Of a stretch of 35,174 nt of DNA, positions 7,608-14,725 are shown one piece after another. Under the pieces are notes generated by a model, which was given only the letters and a program-made list of their open reading frames with translations, made no database searches and was not told where the DNA came from. The stretch comes from Streptomyces chilikensis (GTDB lineage: Bacteria > Actinomycetota > Actinomycetes > Streptomycetales > Streptomycetaceae), in NCBI RefSeq assembly GCF_001642695.1, contig NZ_LWCC02000005.1, forward strand, positions 504,883 to 540,056. The letters run 5' to 3'. Each line of letters opens with the position of its first letter. Position 1 is the stretch's first letter. A program made the translations under genes and the position numbers.

Positions 7608-7940
7608 TCAGGCCGGCTCGATCTCCTGGCGGCCGGTCCGCCCGACGGGGAACTCGTCCTCGTCGGGGTCCGTGTCACCGTGCTTCCCGCCGGCGTCGTC
7701 CGCGCCGCGGGCGAACATCTTGCGGAGCGTCGAGTCGTCCCACCAGGCCGTGGCGGCGCCGGCCGTGCGGACGCCCTCCATCAGCAGCCGCCGCCCCTGG
7801 CCGGCCAGGTAGGCGCGGGGCTCCTCCCGGCCGGCCAGCACGATGGCGACGGCGATCACGAGCGGCAGCGTCCGGGTACGCCCGACGACGTAGCCCGCGG
7901 TGGCCGCGAGTCCGAGTTCCCAGCGCTGGGCGGCGTTCAT
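7608..7940 (-). CDS. Small membrane-associated protein in the gvp cluster (GvpY-like by position)
   Basis: This 110-residue protein begins MNAAQRWELGLAATAGYVVGRTRTLPLVIAVAIVLAG, spanning one long hydrophobic region (about residues 10-36). A basic stretch and an acidic C-terminal tail (DTDPDEDEFPVG) follow. It overlaps the end of gvpG by four bases (ATGA), so translation is probably coupled. In Streptomyces clusters with the order gvpO-A-F-G-Y-Z-J-L-S-K, this slot is held by gvpY, whose function is unknown. I assign the name from position only and leave the symbol blank. A role in membrane anchoring of the gvp assembly machinery is speculative. Confidence 0.75.
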   Translation of the reverse strand: MNAAQRWELGLAATAGYVVGRTRTLPLVIAVAIVLAGREEPRAYLAGQGRRLLMEGVRTAGAATAWWDDSTLRKMFARGADDAGGKHGDTDPDEDEFPVGRTGRQEIEPA

Positions 7941-8191
7941 CCGAAGCCTCCCCGCTGCTGCACACCGGCCGCGGTCTCCAGCCGCTCGAGCAGTTCGTCC
8001 TCACGCCGGTCGAACTCCTCCTCGTCGATCTCGCCTGCTTCCAACTGCTCCTCCAGACTCGCCAGTTCGGCGCGGATCGTGGCGGGGTCGTAATAGATGC
8101 GCTCGGCCTCGCGCATGACCTGGCGGATCACCCAGGCGCTGCCGCGCACCGGCGCGAGCGGCAGCAGCAGCACCTCGGAGAGGAGTCCCAC
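7937..8191 (-). CDS. gvpG: Gas vesicle protein GvpG
   Basis: This 84-residue protein opens MGLLSEVLLLPLAPVRGSAWVIRQV and continues into a charged coiled-coil-like helix (ASLEEQLEAGEIDEEEFDRREDELLERLE). That is the characteristic GvpG layout: a hydrophobic start followed by the LEAGEIDEEEFD-type motif. GvpG is an accessory protein needed for vesicle assembly in several organisms. It uses a GTG start at 8191 with GTGGAG upstream, lies 4 bp after gvpF, and overlaps the next gene by ATGA. It is part of one translationally linked run. Confidence 0.9.
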   Translation of the reverse strand: MGLLSEVLLLPLAPVRGSAWVIRQVMREAERIYYDPATIRAELASLEEQLEAGEIDEEEFDRREDELLERLETAAGVQQRGGFG

Positions 8192-8195
8192 CGCG

Positions 8196-8972
8196 TCACT
8201 CCACGGCCGCGCCGGCCGCCTGCCCCGCGCCCTCCGGCGCGTGGTCGGCGGGGCCGGGCTCCACGAAGCTGTAGGGCGGCAGCGGCCCGTTGACGCGGAG
8301 CTGGACGTGCGGGTTCTCCTCGCGGAACCGCTCGACGGCGCCGAGGAACTCCTCCGCGGAGTCGGCGGCCACCAGGAAGGACAGGTTGGTGATCCAGCCG
8401 GTGGACTCGGCTCCGGTGGCCACGGCCGTGGCCGTGGGCTCCAGCGCCTGCTGGAGGAGTGCCGCGTCCACGCCCTCGCGGGCCTTGATCGCGGACACCA
8501 CCATCTCGCCGAGCTTCAGCTTGTCGTCGTGGCTGCCTCCGCCGGCCTGGCGGTTGGCCTCGGCCATGGCGCGCAGTTCGGCGTCCTCGCCCATCACCAC
8601 GTGGAGCACGGCCTGCTCGTCGTGGTTGGCCTTGACGTTGTACTCCGCCTTGCCCTCCAGGGCGCGCAGACGCTCCGCGTAGTGGCCGGCGCGTTCCGCG
8701 AGCACCCGGCGGACGGCGTCGTCGTCGGGCGCGACGTTGCCGAAGCGCATCGGCAGCACGCAGCCGCCGGCGCCGGCCTCGGCGAGGATCGTCTGGTGGG
8801 CGAGCAGGTCACGCCGCTTGGGACGCAGGTCCTCGGGCGCGTCGCCCGCCACCGCGACCAGGTCGCCCTCCTTGAGGAGCCGGACCGGGTTCGGCGGATC
8901 GCCGACCCCGCCCATGCCCTCGGGCAGCGACGGGTGGGACGCCGAGGCGATCCCGTAGACGTAGGTGCTCAC
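8196..8972 (-). CDS. gvpF: Gas vesicle protein GvpF
   Basis: This 258-residue GvpF/L family protein starts [19 protein letters not shown]. It has [59 protein letters not shown] and a C-terminal [16 protein letters not shown]. GvpF is thought to contact GvpA at the start of vesicle growth. The start is a GTG at 8972 that overlaps the gvpA stop codon (GTGA), so it depends on translation through gvpA; GGAGGAGAAGGAG lies just upstream. It directly follows gvpA, the usual place for gvpF in Streptomyces. Confidence 0.93.
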   Translation of the reverse strand: MSTYVYGIASASHPSLPEGMGGVGDPPNPVRLLKEGDLVAVAGDAPEDLRPKRRDLLAHQTILAEAGAGGCVLPMRFGNVAPDDDAVRRVLAERAGHYAERLRALEGKAEYNVKANHDEQAVLHVVMGEDAELRAMAEANRQAGGGSHDDKLKLGEMVVSAIKAREGVDAALLQQALEPTATAVATGAESTGWITNLSFLVAADSAEEFLGAVERFREENPHVQLRVNGPLPPYSFVEPGPADHAPEGAGQAAGAAVE

Positions 8973-9370
8973 TCCTTCTCCTCCTTACGCCGCGCGGACG
9001 CGGGCTCCTTGCGCTCCTCGCGGCCCTGCCGGAAGGCGTCGGATATGGTCTCGGCGGCTCCGGAGAGCGCCCCCTTGGACTTGCCGCGGGCGCCGGACTC
9101 GGTCATCTCGCCGACCAGGTCGGGCAGCCCGGGGTTCTTGCGCGGACCGGACTCCAGGTCGAGGCGGTTGCAGGCCTCGGCGAAGCGCAGGTACGTGTCC
9201 ACGCTGGCGACGACGACACGGATGTCGATCTTCAGGATTTCGATGCCGACCAGGGAGACGCGCACGAACGCGTCGATCACGAGGCCCCGGTCGAGGACGA
9301 GTTCGAGAACGTCGTAGAGGCCGCTGCTGCCGCCGCCACCACCGCTCTGCTGTGCCGGTACAACCGTCAC
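8969..9370 (-). CDS. gvpA: Gas vesicle structural protein GvpA (extended C-terminus)
   Basis: This 133-residue protein contains the conserved GvpA core at about residues 16-73: [41 protein letters not shown] and [15 protein letters not shown]. This is the small hydrophobic subunit that polymerises into the ribbed vesicle wall. The core is preceded by a glycine/serine-rich leader. A roughly 60-residue basic/acidic, probably disordered tail follows; tails of this kind occur in Streptomyces GvpA-like proteins but not in cyanobacterial GvpA. The GTG start at 9370 has GAGGAG about six bases upstream. It follows gvpO by a 105-bp spacer with paired near-palindromes and overlaps gvpF. Confidence 0.94.
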   Translation of the reverse strand: MTVVPAQQSGGGGGSSGLYDVLELVLDRGLVIDAFVRVSLVGIEILKIDIRVVVASVDTYLRFAEACNRLDLESGPRKNPGLPDLVGEMTESGARGKSKGALSGAAETISDAFRQGREERKEPASARRKEEKE

Positions 9371-9388
9371 GGGTGCTCCTCACTGTTC

Positions 9389-9425
9389 CGGGCATGCCTG
9401 ACCGCCGTCGCGGGCAGGCCTGCCC
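9389..9425. repeat. Two near-identical palindromic boxes between gvpO and gvpA
   Basis: CGGGCATGCCTG (9389-9400) and CGGGCAGGCCTG (9411-9422) differ at one base and start 22 bases apart. The first contains the palindrome GGCATGCC; the second sits in the perfect 14-bp palindrome GGGCAGGCCTGCCC (9412-9425). The box pair lies in the spacer upstream of the structural gene gvpA. It could bind a dimeric regulator on one DNA face or form an mRNA hairpin. Confidence 0.5.
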
Positions 9426-9475
9426 TGTCACGGGAAGTCGGGCGGACGTGTACGTAGGACTCCTGGGCCGCCTCG

Positions 9476-9814
9476 TCAGCGGCGGCCGCTGTCCGAACGT
9501 CCGCGTTCGTAACGCCGGATGCGCTTGTAGCCGGTGAGCATGCCGTCCGGGTCCAGGTCGACCTTGTAGGTCGACAGGAGGCTCATCGTGTCGGGGACGC
9601 GCTCGAGTTCGAGCACCTCCACCTCCAGCGACCAGCCGTCCTCGGTCCTCTCGAAGGACGACACCGACTCGGCGGCCATCCCCGTCAGCTCCTCGAGCTG
9701 GGCCCGCGCCTCACGCAGCACTTCGGTGGGGCGCGGACGGCGCTGATCCGGTTCCTTCTGCTCGGTGTTCTCGGTGTTCTCGGTTTCTGTTTCCTGCTTC
9801 GGTGTATTCGTCAT
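9476..9814 (-). CDS. gvpO: Gas vesicle protein GvpO
   Basis: This 112-residue protein has a polar, Glu/Thr-rich N-terminus (repeated ENTE). The conserved GvpO part follows: VLREARAQLEELTGMAAESVSSFERTEDGWSLEVEVLELERVPDTMSLLSTYKVDLDPDGMLTGYKRIRRYER. GvpO is required for gas vesicle formation in haloarchaea, with a proposed role in gvp expression or assembly. The ATG at 9814 has AGAGG five bases upstream and is preferred over the GTG at 9820. It is the first gene of the cluster, as in other Streptomyces, and lies 164 bp downstream of transketolase on the same strand. The N-terminal NTENTE reiteration is simple-sequence-like. Confidence 0.93.
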   Translation of the reverse strand: MTNTPKQETETENTENTEQKEPDQRRPRPTEVLREARAQLEELTGMAAESVSSFERTEDGWSLEVEVLELERVPDTMSLLSTYKVDLDPDGMLTGYKRIRRYERGRSDSGRR

Positions 9815-9928
9815 GGCCACCTCTGTGAGTGCGGATGACCGGTGACCCTGACGGCAAACCTCCCGATGCGCACCGACCGGCCTCTTCTGCGTCCTTCCCG
9901 TGACGGCTTCGCGGACCGCCCTTCACGG

Positions 9929-9952
9929 ACGGGTCGGACCCGTGCGGGTCCG
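9929..9952. promoter_or_regulatory. Overlapping, mutually exclusive hairpins between transketolase and gvpO
   Basis: ACGGGT-CGG-ACCCGT (9929-9943) and CGGACCCG-TG-CGGGTCCG (9935-9952) share the ACCCG segment and cannot form together. They lie 26 bp beyond the transketolase stop in the gap before gvpO. The simplest reading is a terminator region. A switch between terminating and non-terminating structures is only a possibility. Confidence 0.4.
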
Positions 9953-9978
9953 GCCACGGCGTACCGGCGCCACCGGCG

Positions 9979-11856
9979 TCAGGCGGGCACGCCCTGCCCG
10001 GTCAGGAGCCGCACGGACGCGGCGATCGACCGCGCGTCGATGCCCGCCTCGCGCAGCTGCTCCTCGGGGCTCGCCGACCCCGGCATGGAGCGCACCCCCA
10101 GCCTCACCAGGCGCGGCACGGGGGACCCGTCGGTGAAGGCCGAGGCGACGGCGTCGCCGATGCCGCCCTCCTCGTGGTGGTCCTCCACGGTGAGCAGGCA
10201 CCCGGTCTCCGCGGCGGCCCGGCGCAGGGTCTCCTCGTCGACCGGCTTCACGGAGTACAGGTCGACCACGCGCACCGCGATGCCCTCCGCCGCCAGCTCG
10301 TCCGCGGCCGCCAGCGCCTCGTGGACGGTGACGCCGGCCGCGACCAGGGTGAGCCGGTCCTCGCCGGAGGAGCGCAGCACCTTGCTGCCGCCGACCGGGA
10401 ACTCCTCGTCGGGCCCGTAGAGCACCGGGTTCTTGCCGCGCGAGGTGCGCAGGTAGCGGATGCCCGTGAGGTCGGCCATGGCGGCGACCAGCCGGGCGGT
10501 CTGGTGGGCGTCGCACGGGTACAGCACGGTCGAGCCGTGCACCGCGCGGAACATCGCGAGGTCCTCCAGGCCCATCTGCGAGGGACCGTCCTGGCCGATG
10601 GACACGCCCGCGTGCGAGCCGACCACGTTGACGCCGGACCCGCTGACCGCCGCCATCCGCACGAAGTCGTGGGCGCGGCTGAGGAACGCCGCGAACGACG
10701 AGGCGTAGGGCACCCAGCCCCGGGCGGCCAGCCCCACGGCGGAGGCGATCATCTGCTGTTCGGCGATGTAGCACTCGAAGAACCGCTCCGGGTGCTCCTT
10801 GGCGAAGGCCTCGGCCCGGGTGGAGTCGCTCACCTCGCCGTCCAGGGCGACGACGTCGTCGCGGGCGGTGCCGAGCGCGGCGAGGGCCGCGCCGTAGGCG
10901 TCCCGGGTGGCGACCTCCTCGCCCTCGCTCCAGCGCGGCAGCTCCGGCGTGCCGGTGCGCGCGGCGGGCCGGGCGCCGGCTTCCCAGGGCTCGCGGACCT
11001 GGATCCGCAGGTCGCGTTCGCCGCCCAGTTCGGCGATCGCCCCCTCCGCGTCCTTGATCGGCTTTCCGTGCAGGCCCTCCTTGTCCTCGGCCGCCGCCAC
11101 GCCGCGCCCCTTGAGGGTGCGGGCCAGCACCACCGCGGGCTGCCCGACGGTGGAGCTCGCCTCGCCCAGCGCCCGTTCGACCGCCTCGACGTCGTGGCCG
11201 TCCACCTCGACGGTGTGCCAGCCGAACGCCTTGAACCGCCGCGCGTAGGCGTCCAGGTCGTGGCCGTGGCGGGTTTCGCCGCGCTGTCCCAGCCGGTTGA
11301 CGTCGACGATCGCGGTGAGGTTGTCCAGGTGCTCGAACGAGGCCTGCTCGGCGGCCTCCCACACGGACCCCTCGGCCAGTTCGCTGTCGCCGCACAGCAC
11401 CCACACCCGGTACGGGGCCCGCTCCAGCCGCTTGCCGGACAGGGCGATGCCCACGCCGACGGGCAGGCCCTGGCCGAGCGAGCCGGTGGCGGTCTCCACC
11501 CAGGGCAGCCGGCGCGGCGTGGGGTGGCCCTCCAGACGGCTGCCGTGCTCGCGGAAGGTGAGGAGTTCCTGGTCGTCGATGGCCCCGACGGCCTTGTACG
11601 CCGCGTAGAGCAGCGGTGACGCGTGCCCCTTGGAGAGCACGAAGCGGTCGTTGCCGGGGTCGCCGGGGTTGCCGAAGTCGTAGCGCAGGTGGCGGGCGAG
11701 CAGCACGGCCATCAGGTCGGCCGCGGACATCGAGGAGGTCGGGTGGCCCGACCCGGCGGCCGCGGCGGCGCGCACGCTGTCCACCCTCAGCTGTTGTCCC
11801 AGTTCGGCGAGGCGGGCGAGTTCGGCGTTGTCGGGAGCTCGGTCGTCGGTGTGCAT
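9979..11856 (-). CDS. tkt: Transketolase (eukaryote-like length)
   Basis: This 625-residue, thiamine-diphosphate-dependent enzyme moves two-carbon units between sugar phosphates in the pentose phosphate pathway. Visible landmarks are AAGSGHPTSSMSAADL (about 33-48), SKGHASP (75-81) and the TPP-binding GDSELAEGS (156-164) with following VDVNRLGQRG. The pyrimidine-domain glutamate lies in CYIAEQQMIASAVGLAARG, and SHAGVSIGQDGPSQM follows. At about 625 residues it resembles the shorter animal-type transketolases more than the roughly 660-700-residue bacterial TktA type. The ATG at 11856 follows GAGGGGACCC. It lies upstream of the gvp genes, with alternative hairpins between; a functional link is not evident. 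Confidence 0.9.
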   Translation of the reverse strand: MHTDDRAPDNAELARLAELGQQLRVDSVRAAAAAGSGHPTSSMSAADLMAVLLARHLRYDFGNPGDPGNDRFVLSKGHASPLLYAAYKAVGAIDDQELLTFREHGSRLEGHPTPRRLPWVETATGSLGQGLPVGVGIALSGKRLERAPYRVWVLCGDSELAEGSVWEAAEQASFEHLDNLTAIVDVNRLGQRGETRHGHDLDAYARRFKAFGWHTVEVDGHDVEAVERALGEASSTVGQPAVVLARTLKGRGVAAAEDKEGLHGKPIKDAEGAIAELGGERDLRIQVREPWEAGARPAARTGTPELPRWSEGEEVATRDAYGAALAALGTARDDVVALDGEVSDSTRAEAFAKEHPERFFECYIAEQQMIASAVGLAARGWVPYASSFAAFLSRAHDFVRMAAVSGSGVNVVGSHAGVSIGQDGPSQMGLEDLAMFRAVHGSTVLYPCDAHQTARLVAAMADLTGIRYLRTSRGKNPVLYGPDEEFPVGGSKVLRSSGEDRLTLVAAGVTVHEALAAADELAAEGIAVRVVDLYSVKPVDEETLRRAAAETGCLLTVEDHHEEGGIGDAVASAFTDGSPVPRLVRLGVRSMPGSASPEEQLREAGIDARSIAASVRLLTGQGVPA

Positions 11857-12445
11857 GGGTCCCCTCGGGATCGCGTTCCGCGTGACCCCCTCCGCGTCCC
11901 CCCGGCCCGGTGGCCGAAACGGCCCCGGGCCCACACCGGCGGCTCCGCACCGGGCGGCCCGCTCCAGGGGCCGCGCCGGGCAGCCCGCACCAGGGGCCGC
12001 GCCGGGGCTCGCTCCGGGGGCGCGTCCGGAAGTCGTGGCGGCCCGGCAGCGGCTCGTCGGGGGAGCTCGCGTCCGGCGGGCCGGTGGACCAGGGATGCGG
12101 TCCGGCCGCCGGGGGCGGGCAGCACGGTCGCGCGGAGGCGGTCGTCCTCGACGGCGACCGCCTCCGCCGGCCGTGGTGCGCGGTGGCGGTCGCGGCCGTC
12201 GCGGACGCGTTCCGGGAGCAGTCCGGTGAGCGGGCGCGCCCCGTCCGCCGGGCCGTGCCGCGCGACAGGCCCTGGCGGTCGCGCTCCCCGGCCCGGTGCG
12301 CCTCGTCCGGCGGTTCCAACGGCGGCAGCGGGTTGCCGGGGCCCGGCTCGGCGGCGGGCGGCGTCAGCACCTCACGGCGGGCGGCCGTCACCCGGCCGTG
12401 GGAGCGGGAGGGCGCCGGTCGCGCCAGGGGCCGGCGGCCTCGCCT
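11857..12445. other. 589-bp region without a recognisable gene
   Basis: I find no frame with convincing protein character on either strand here. The stretch contains the 17-bp direct repeat CCAGGGGCCGCGCCGGG (11964-11980 and 11990-12006). It also contains a perfect inverted repeat with 13-bp arms (12132-12144 and 12155-12167, 10-base loop). It holds the upstream region of transketolase and the downstream end of the GNAT gene, and may include a decayed gene. Confidence 0.5.
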
Positions 12446-12994
12446 TCAGCCCCGGACCGTCTCCGCGGTGATCGCCCAGCGCTCGTGGTCGCGCCACGCG
12501 CCGTCGACGAAGAGCATGCGCGGGGAGTAGCCCTCCTTGGCGAAACCGGCGCGGCGGGCCAGGGCGATGGAACGGGCGTTGCCGGGCTGGACGTTGATCT
12601 CCAGCCGGTGGAGGTTCAGCGGCGGCGCGAAGGCGTACCGGACGAGGGCGTTCAACGCCTCGGTCATCAGGCCGCGGCCGGCGGCGTGCGCGAACGCGCC
12701 GTAGCCGAGGGCTCCGCAGCGGAAGGCGCCGTGGACGATGTTGTTGATGTTCACGTACCCGGCGAGGGCGCCGCCGTCGGCGCGGTCGCAGATCAGGTAC
12801 CCCTCCTTGTCCGGGCTCTCGATCAGCCGGGTCGCGTACTGCAGGTACGCGGAGGGACTGTCCGGGGGGAAGAGCCAGGGACGGTGCAGTTCCCGGCTCT
12901 CGCGGGCACGGGCGGTGAACTCCGCCTCGTCGGCGAGGGTGAAGGGGCGCAGGCCGATCCGGTCGGTCACGGCAAGGTAGGACACCTCGGGCAT
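12446..12994 (-). CDS. GNAT family N-acetyltransferase (RimJ/RimL-like)
   Basis: This 182-residue cytoplasmic enzyme starts MPEVSYLAVTDRIGLRPFTLADEAEF, the usual opening of RimJ/RimL-type acetyltransferases. GYVNINNIVHGAFRCGALGYGAFAHAAGRGLMTEAL carries the acetyl-CoA pyrophosphate loop. LHRLEINVQPGNARSIALARRAGFAKEGYSPRML is the conserved C-terminal motif. It would transfer acetyl from acetyl-CoA to an amine, possibly a protein N-terminus; the substrate is unknown. The ATG at 12994 lies 7 bases after the -10-like TAGGGT (13007-13002 on the minus strand), suggesting leaderless expression. It is divergent from a second, unrelated GNAT gene 488 bp away. Confidence 0.9.
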   Translation of the reverse strand: MPEVSYLAVTDRIGLRPFTLADEAEFTARARESRELHRPWLFPPDSPSAYLQYATRLIESPDKEGYLICDRADGGALAGYVNINNIVHGAFRCGALGYGAFAHAAGRGLMTEALNALVRYAFAPPLNLHRLEINVQPGNARSIALARRAGFAKEGYSPRMLFVDGAWRDHERWAITAETVRG

Positions 12995-13001
12995 GAAGAT
13001 C

Positions 13002-13007
13002 ACCCTA
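13002..13007 (-). promoter_or_regulatory. -10 element of a probable leaderless promoter
   Basis: TAGGGT on the minus strand ends seven bases before the ATG at 12994, which places transcription start at the start codon. I see no clear -35. Confidence 0.4.
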
Positions 13008-13111
13008 CCGCCGCGGCCGGCGCGCCCCCGGTCCCGCGCGCCCCCGGCCGGCCGGGCGACCGGCCGGGACCGGAGCCGGAGCGCCCTTCCCGGCCGGCGG
13101 GCGGAACGGAC

Positions 13112-13131
13112 GTGCCCCGCCGGCGGGGCAC
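13112..13131. repeat. 20-bp perfect palindrome
   Basis: GTGCCCCGCC followed directly by its reverse complement. It lies between the divergent GNAT genes, about 120 bp from the first. It may be an operator or a cruciform-forming site; no gene overlaps it. Confidence 0.5.
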
Positions 13132-13182
13132 GGGCCGGAACGTGCGCGGGAGCGCGTCTGGCCCCTCCCCCGCCCCTGAGGC

Positions 13183-13224
13183 GTCCCGCGCGGGCGCGGC
13201 CGGCCGACGGCGCCCGCGCGGGAC
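13183..13224. terminator. 15-bp stem hairpin in the GNAT intergenic region
   Basis: The arms at 13183-13197 and 13210-13224 are perfectly complementary, with a 12-base loop. There is no gene on either side whose transcript clearly ends here, so a terminator role is uncertain despite the strong stem. Confidence 0.4.
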
Positions 13225-13244
13225 ACGCCGCGCCGCCCGGGTGA

Positions 13245-13324
13245 CGCCCCGAAGGGGCGCGGGGAACCGCGCGAACACCTGCCACGAGAGGGGCGCGGGG
13301 AACCGCGCGAACACCTGCCACGAG
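13245..13324. repeat. Perfect 36-bp tandem duplication with adjoining hairpin
   Basis: A 36-bp unit beginning AGGGGCGCGGGGAACCGCGC and ending CCTGCCACGAG occurs at 13253-13288 and again, identical, at 13289-13324. A small hairpin, CGCCCC-GAA-GGGGCG (13245-13259), overlaps the first unit. From memory, the GGGGCGCGGGGAAC(C/T)GCGCGA core is a widespread intergenic repeat in Streptomyces genomes. Two back-to-back copies without spacers do not make a CRISPR array. Confidence 0.75.
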
Positions 13325-13482
13325 CCTGCCGCACCCGGCGGCACACGGTTTTTCGTACCGGGGTCGCCGGGGCCCCGGGCGGAGCCCCGGTCTTCCGGAG
13401 GACCCGAACGAAGTCAGGGAGGTGAAGGGGCGGAGTTCGAAAATCCCCGGGGCACCGGAGCCGGGGACGGCAGGATGGGCGC

Positions 13483-13986
13483 GTGATCAGGGAGATGAGG
13501 GTCGCGGACTGCGCCCGCGTGGCGGAGATACGCGTCGCCGGGTGGCGGCACGCCTACCGGGGCCTGGTCCCCCAGCCGTACCTGGACCGGATGGACCCCG
13601 TCGCCGCCGCGCGGTGGCACCGGGAGCTGCTCACCGGCGCCGGCCCCGGCGTCGTCAACCTCGTCGCCGAGCACGACGGCCGGGTCGCCGGGTGGGCCTG
13701 CCTGGGCCCGAACCGCGGCCCCGAGCCCGGCTCCGAGCTGTACGCCCTCTACGTGGACCCCGACCGCCACCGCACCGGCCTCGGCAGCGCCCTGCTGCGC
13801 CGCTGCCTGCCCGCCGGGGAAACCGTCCACGTCTGGGTGGTGAGCGGCGACGTCCCCGCCCTCCGGTTCTACGCGCACCACGGCTTCGCCCCCGACGGCG
13901 CGCGGGAGCCGTTCGCCGTGGACGGCGTCGAGGTACCCGAGGTCCGCTACGTCCTCTCCTCCCCGGGCGTGTCGCCGAGCGCCTGA
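13483..13986 (+). CDS. GNAT family N-acetyltransferase
   Basis: This 167-residue protein starts (GTG) MIREMRVADCARVAEIRVAGWRHAYRGLVPQPYLDRM, a common opening of phosphinothricin/RimI-like GNATs. The beta4 strand ELYALYVDPDRHRTGLGSALLRRCL carries the RxxGxG/A acetyl-CoA loop. PALRFYAHHGFAPDG is the conserved C-terminal motif. The substrate is unknown; family members acetylate small amines, antibiotics or protein N-termini. The chosen GTG at 13483 has an AGGATGG stretch just upstream. Its 3' end overlaps the convergent HEAT-repeat gene by 40 bp. Confidence 0.9.
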   Translation: MIREMRVADCARVAEIRVAGWRHAYRGLVPQPYLDRMDPVAAARWHRELLTGAGPGVVNLVAEHDGRVAGWACLGPNRGPEPGSELYALYVDPDRHRTGLGSALLRRCLPAGETVHVWVVSGDVPALRFYAHHGFAPDGAREPFAVDGVEVPEVRYVLSSPGVSPSA

Positions 13987-14555
13987 AGCGCGGCGCCGGC
14001 GGCCGCGGCCAGGTCCTCGCGGCCGGAGGCGAGGGCGCGTTCCAGCACCGGGCGCCCCCGCGGGTCCCCCAGTCCGCCGAGTCCCTCGACGCAGGCCAGC
14101 GCCACCTCCCGGTGCGGGTCCCGGTCCGACGCCAGCCGCCGCTCCAGCACCGTCACCAGCGCCGGCACCGCCTCCGGCGCACGCAGCGCCACCAGCAGCC
14201 GGACCGGGTGGAGCGCGTACCCGACGCGCAGTTCGTTGGTGGCGAGCGCCGCCGCGGCCCGCCCGGTGCGCGGATCGCCCAGCCGCGACAGGGCGTAGGC
14301 CGCCGAGGCGCACCGCGGCGGGTCCCGGTGGTTGAGCAGCAGCACCAGCGGCTCGAACGCCCGCCCGTCCCCCGCGAGTCCGAGCCGGAACGCCGCCAGT
14401 TCCCGCGCCCACAACGGGTGTCCCGGCTCGCCGAGCACCTCCGCGAGCTCCTCCGGGCCGGCCTCCGACGCCAGCCGCCGGTGGGCGAACCCGCCTCCCG
14501 ACTCGGACCGCAACCGGTCGTCCAGCAGGGCGAGTTGACCCTCGTCGTCGTCCAC
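13947..14555 (-). CDS. HEAT-repeat protein
   Basis: This 202-residue soluble protein is built from helical repeats: LWARELAAFRLGLAGDGRAFEPLVLLLNHRDPPRCASAAYALSRLGDPRTGRAAAALA, then AVPALVTVLERRL and VALACVEGLGGLGDPRGRPVLERAL. This is the HEAT/PBS-lyase-type pattern, used for protein binding. No catalytic residues are recognisable. I prefer the GTG at 14555 (VDDDEGQLALLDDRL), which lies seven bases after TAGGCT, over the ATG at 14588, which lacks a ribosome site. It overlaps the GNAT gene tail to tail by 40 bp. Confidence 0.8.
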   Translation of the reverse strand: MDDDEGQLALLDDRLRSESGGGFAHRRLASEAGPEELAEVLGEPGHPLWARELAAFRLGLAGDGRAFEPLVLLLNHRDPPRCASAAYALSRLGDPRTGRAAAALATNELRVGYALHPVRLLVALRAPEAVPALVTVLERRLASDRDPHREVALACVEGLGGLGDPRGRPVLERALASGREDLAAAAGAALQALGDTPGEERT

Positions 14556-14562
14556 CCGGCCA

Positions 14563-14568
14563 AGCCTA
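14563..14568 (-). promoter_or_regulatory. -10 element of a probable leaderless promoter
   Basis: TAGGCT on the minus strand is followed by seven bases and then the GTG at 14555. This supports that start over the upstream ATG. Confidence 0.35.
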
Positions 14569-14725
14569 CGCAAATCACCCCCTCGCATGGGAGCCGGATC
14601 ACACATCCCGATGCCCCGCACGGTCTGGCGCGCTCACTACTCACCGGTTAAGCTCATTCGAGCGAGCCACCCCTCGCACCCCTCGCAGCGGCCTGGTGAC
14701 GCAGCCGCCGCGAGCGCAGTCGGTT

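Noticed and set aside
12132-12167. Transcription terminator of a real gene
   Set aside because: The stem is strong, but I cannot identify any gene that ends next to it, so it is reported only as part of the unexplained gap.
9923-12391. Very long minus-strand open frame (822 codons)
   Set aside because: It is the out-of-frame shadow of transketolase: Arg/Gly/Pro-rich, with no recognisable domains. Stop-free frames are common at this GC content.
13253-13324. CRISPR-like repeat array
   Set aside because: Only two identical units directly abutting, no spacers and no cas genes.
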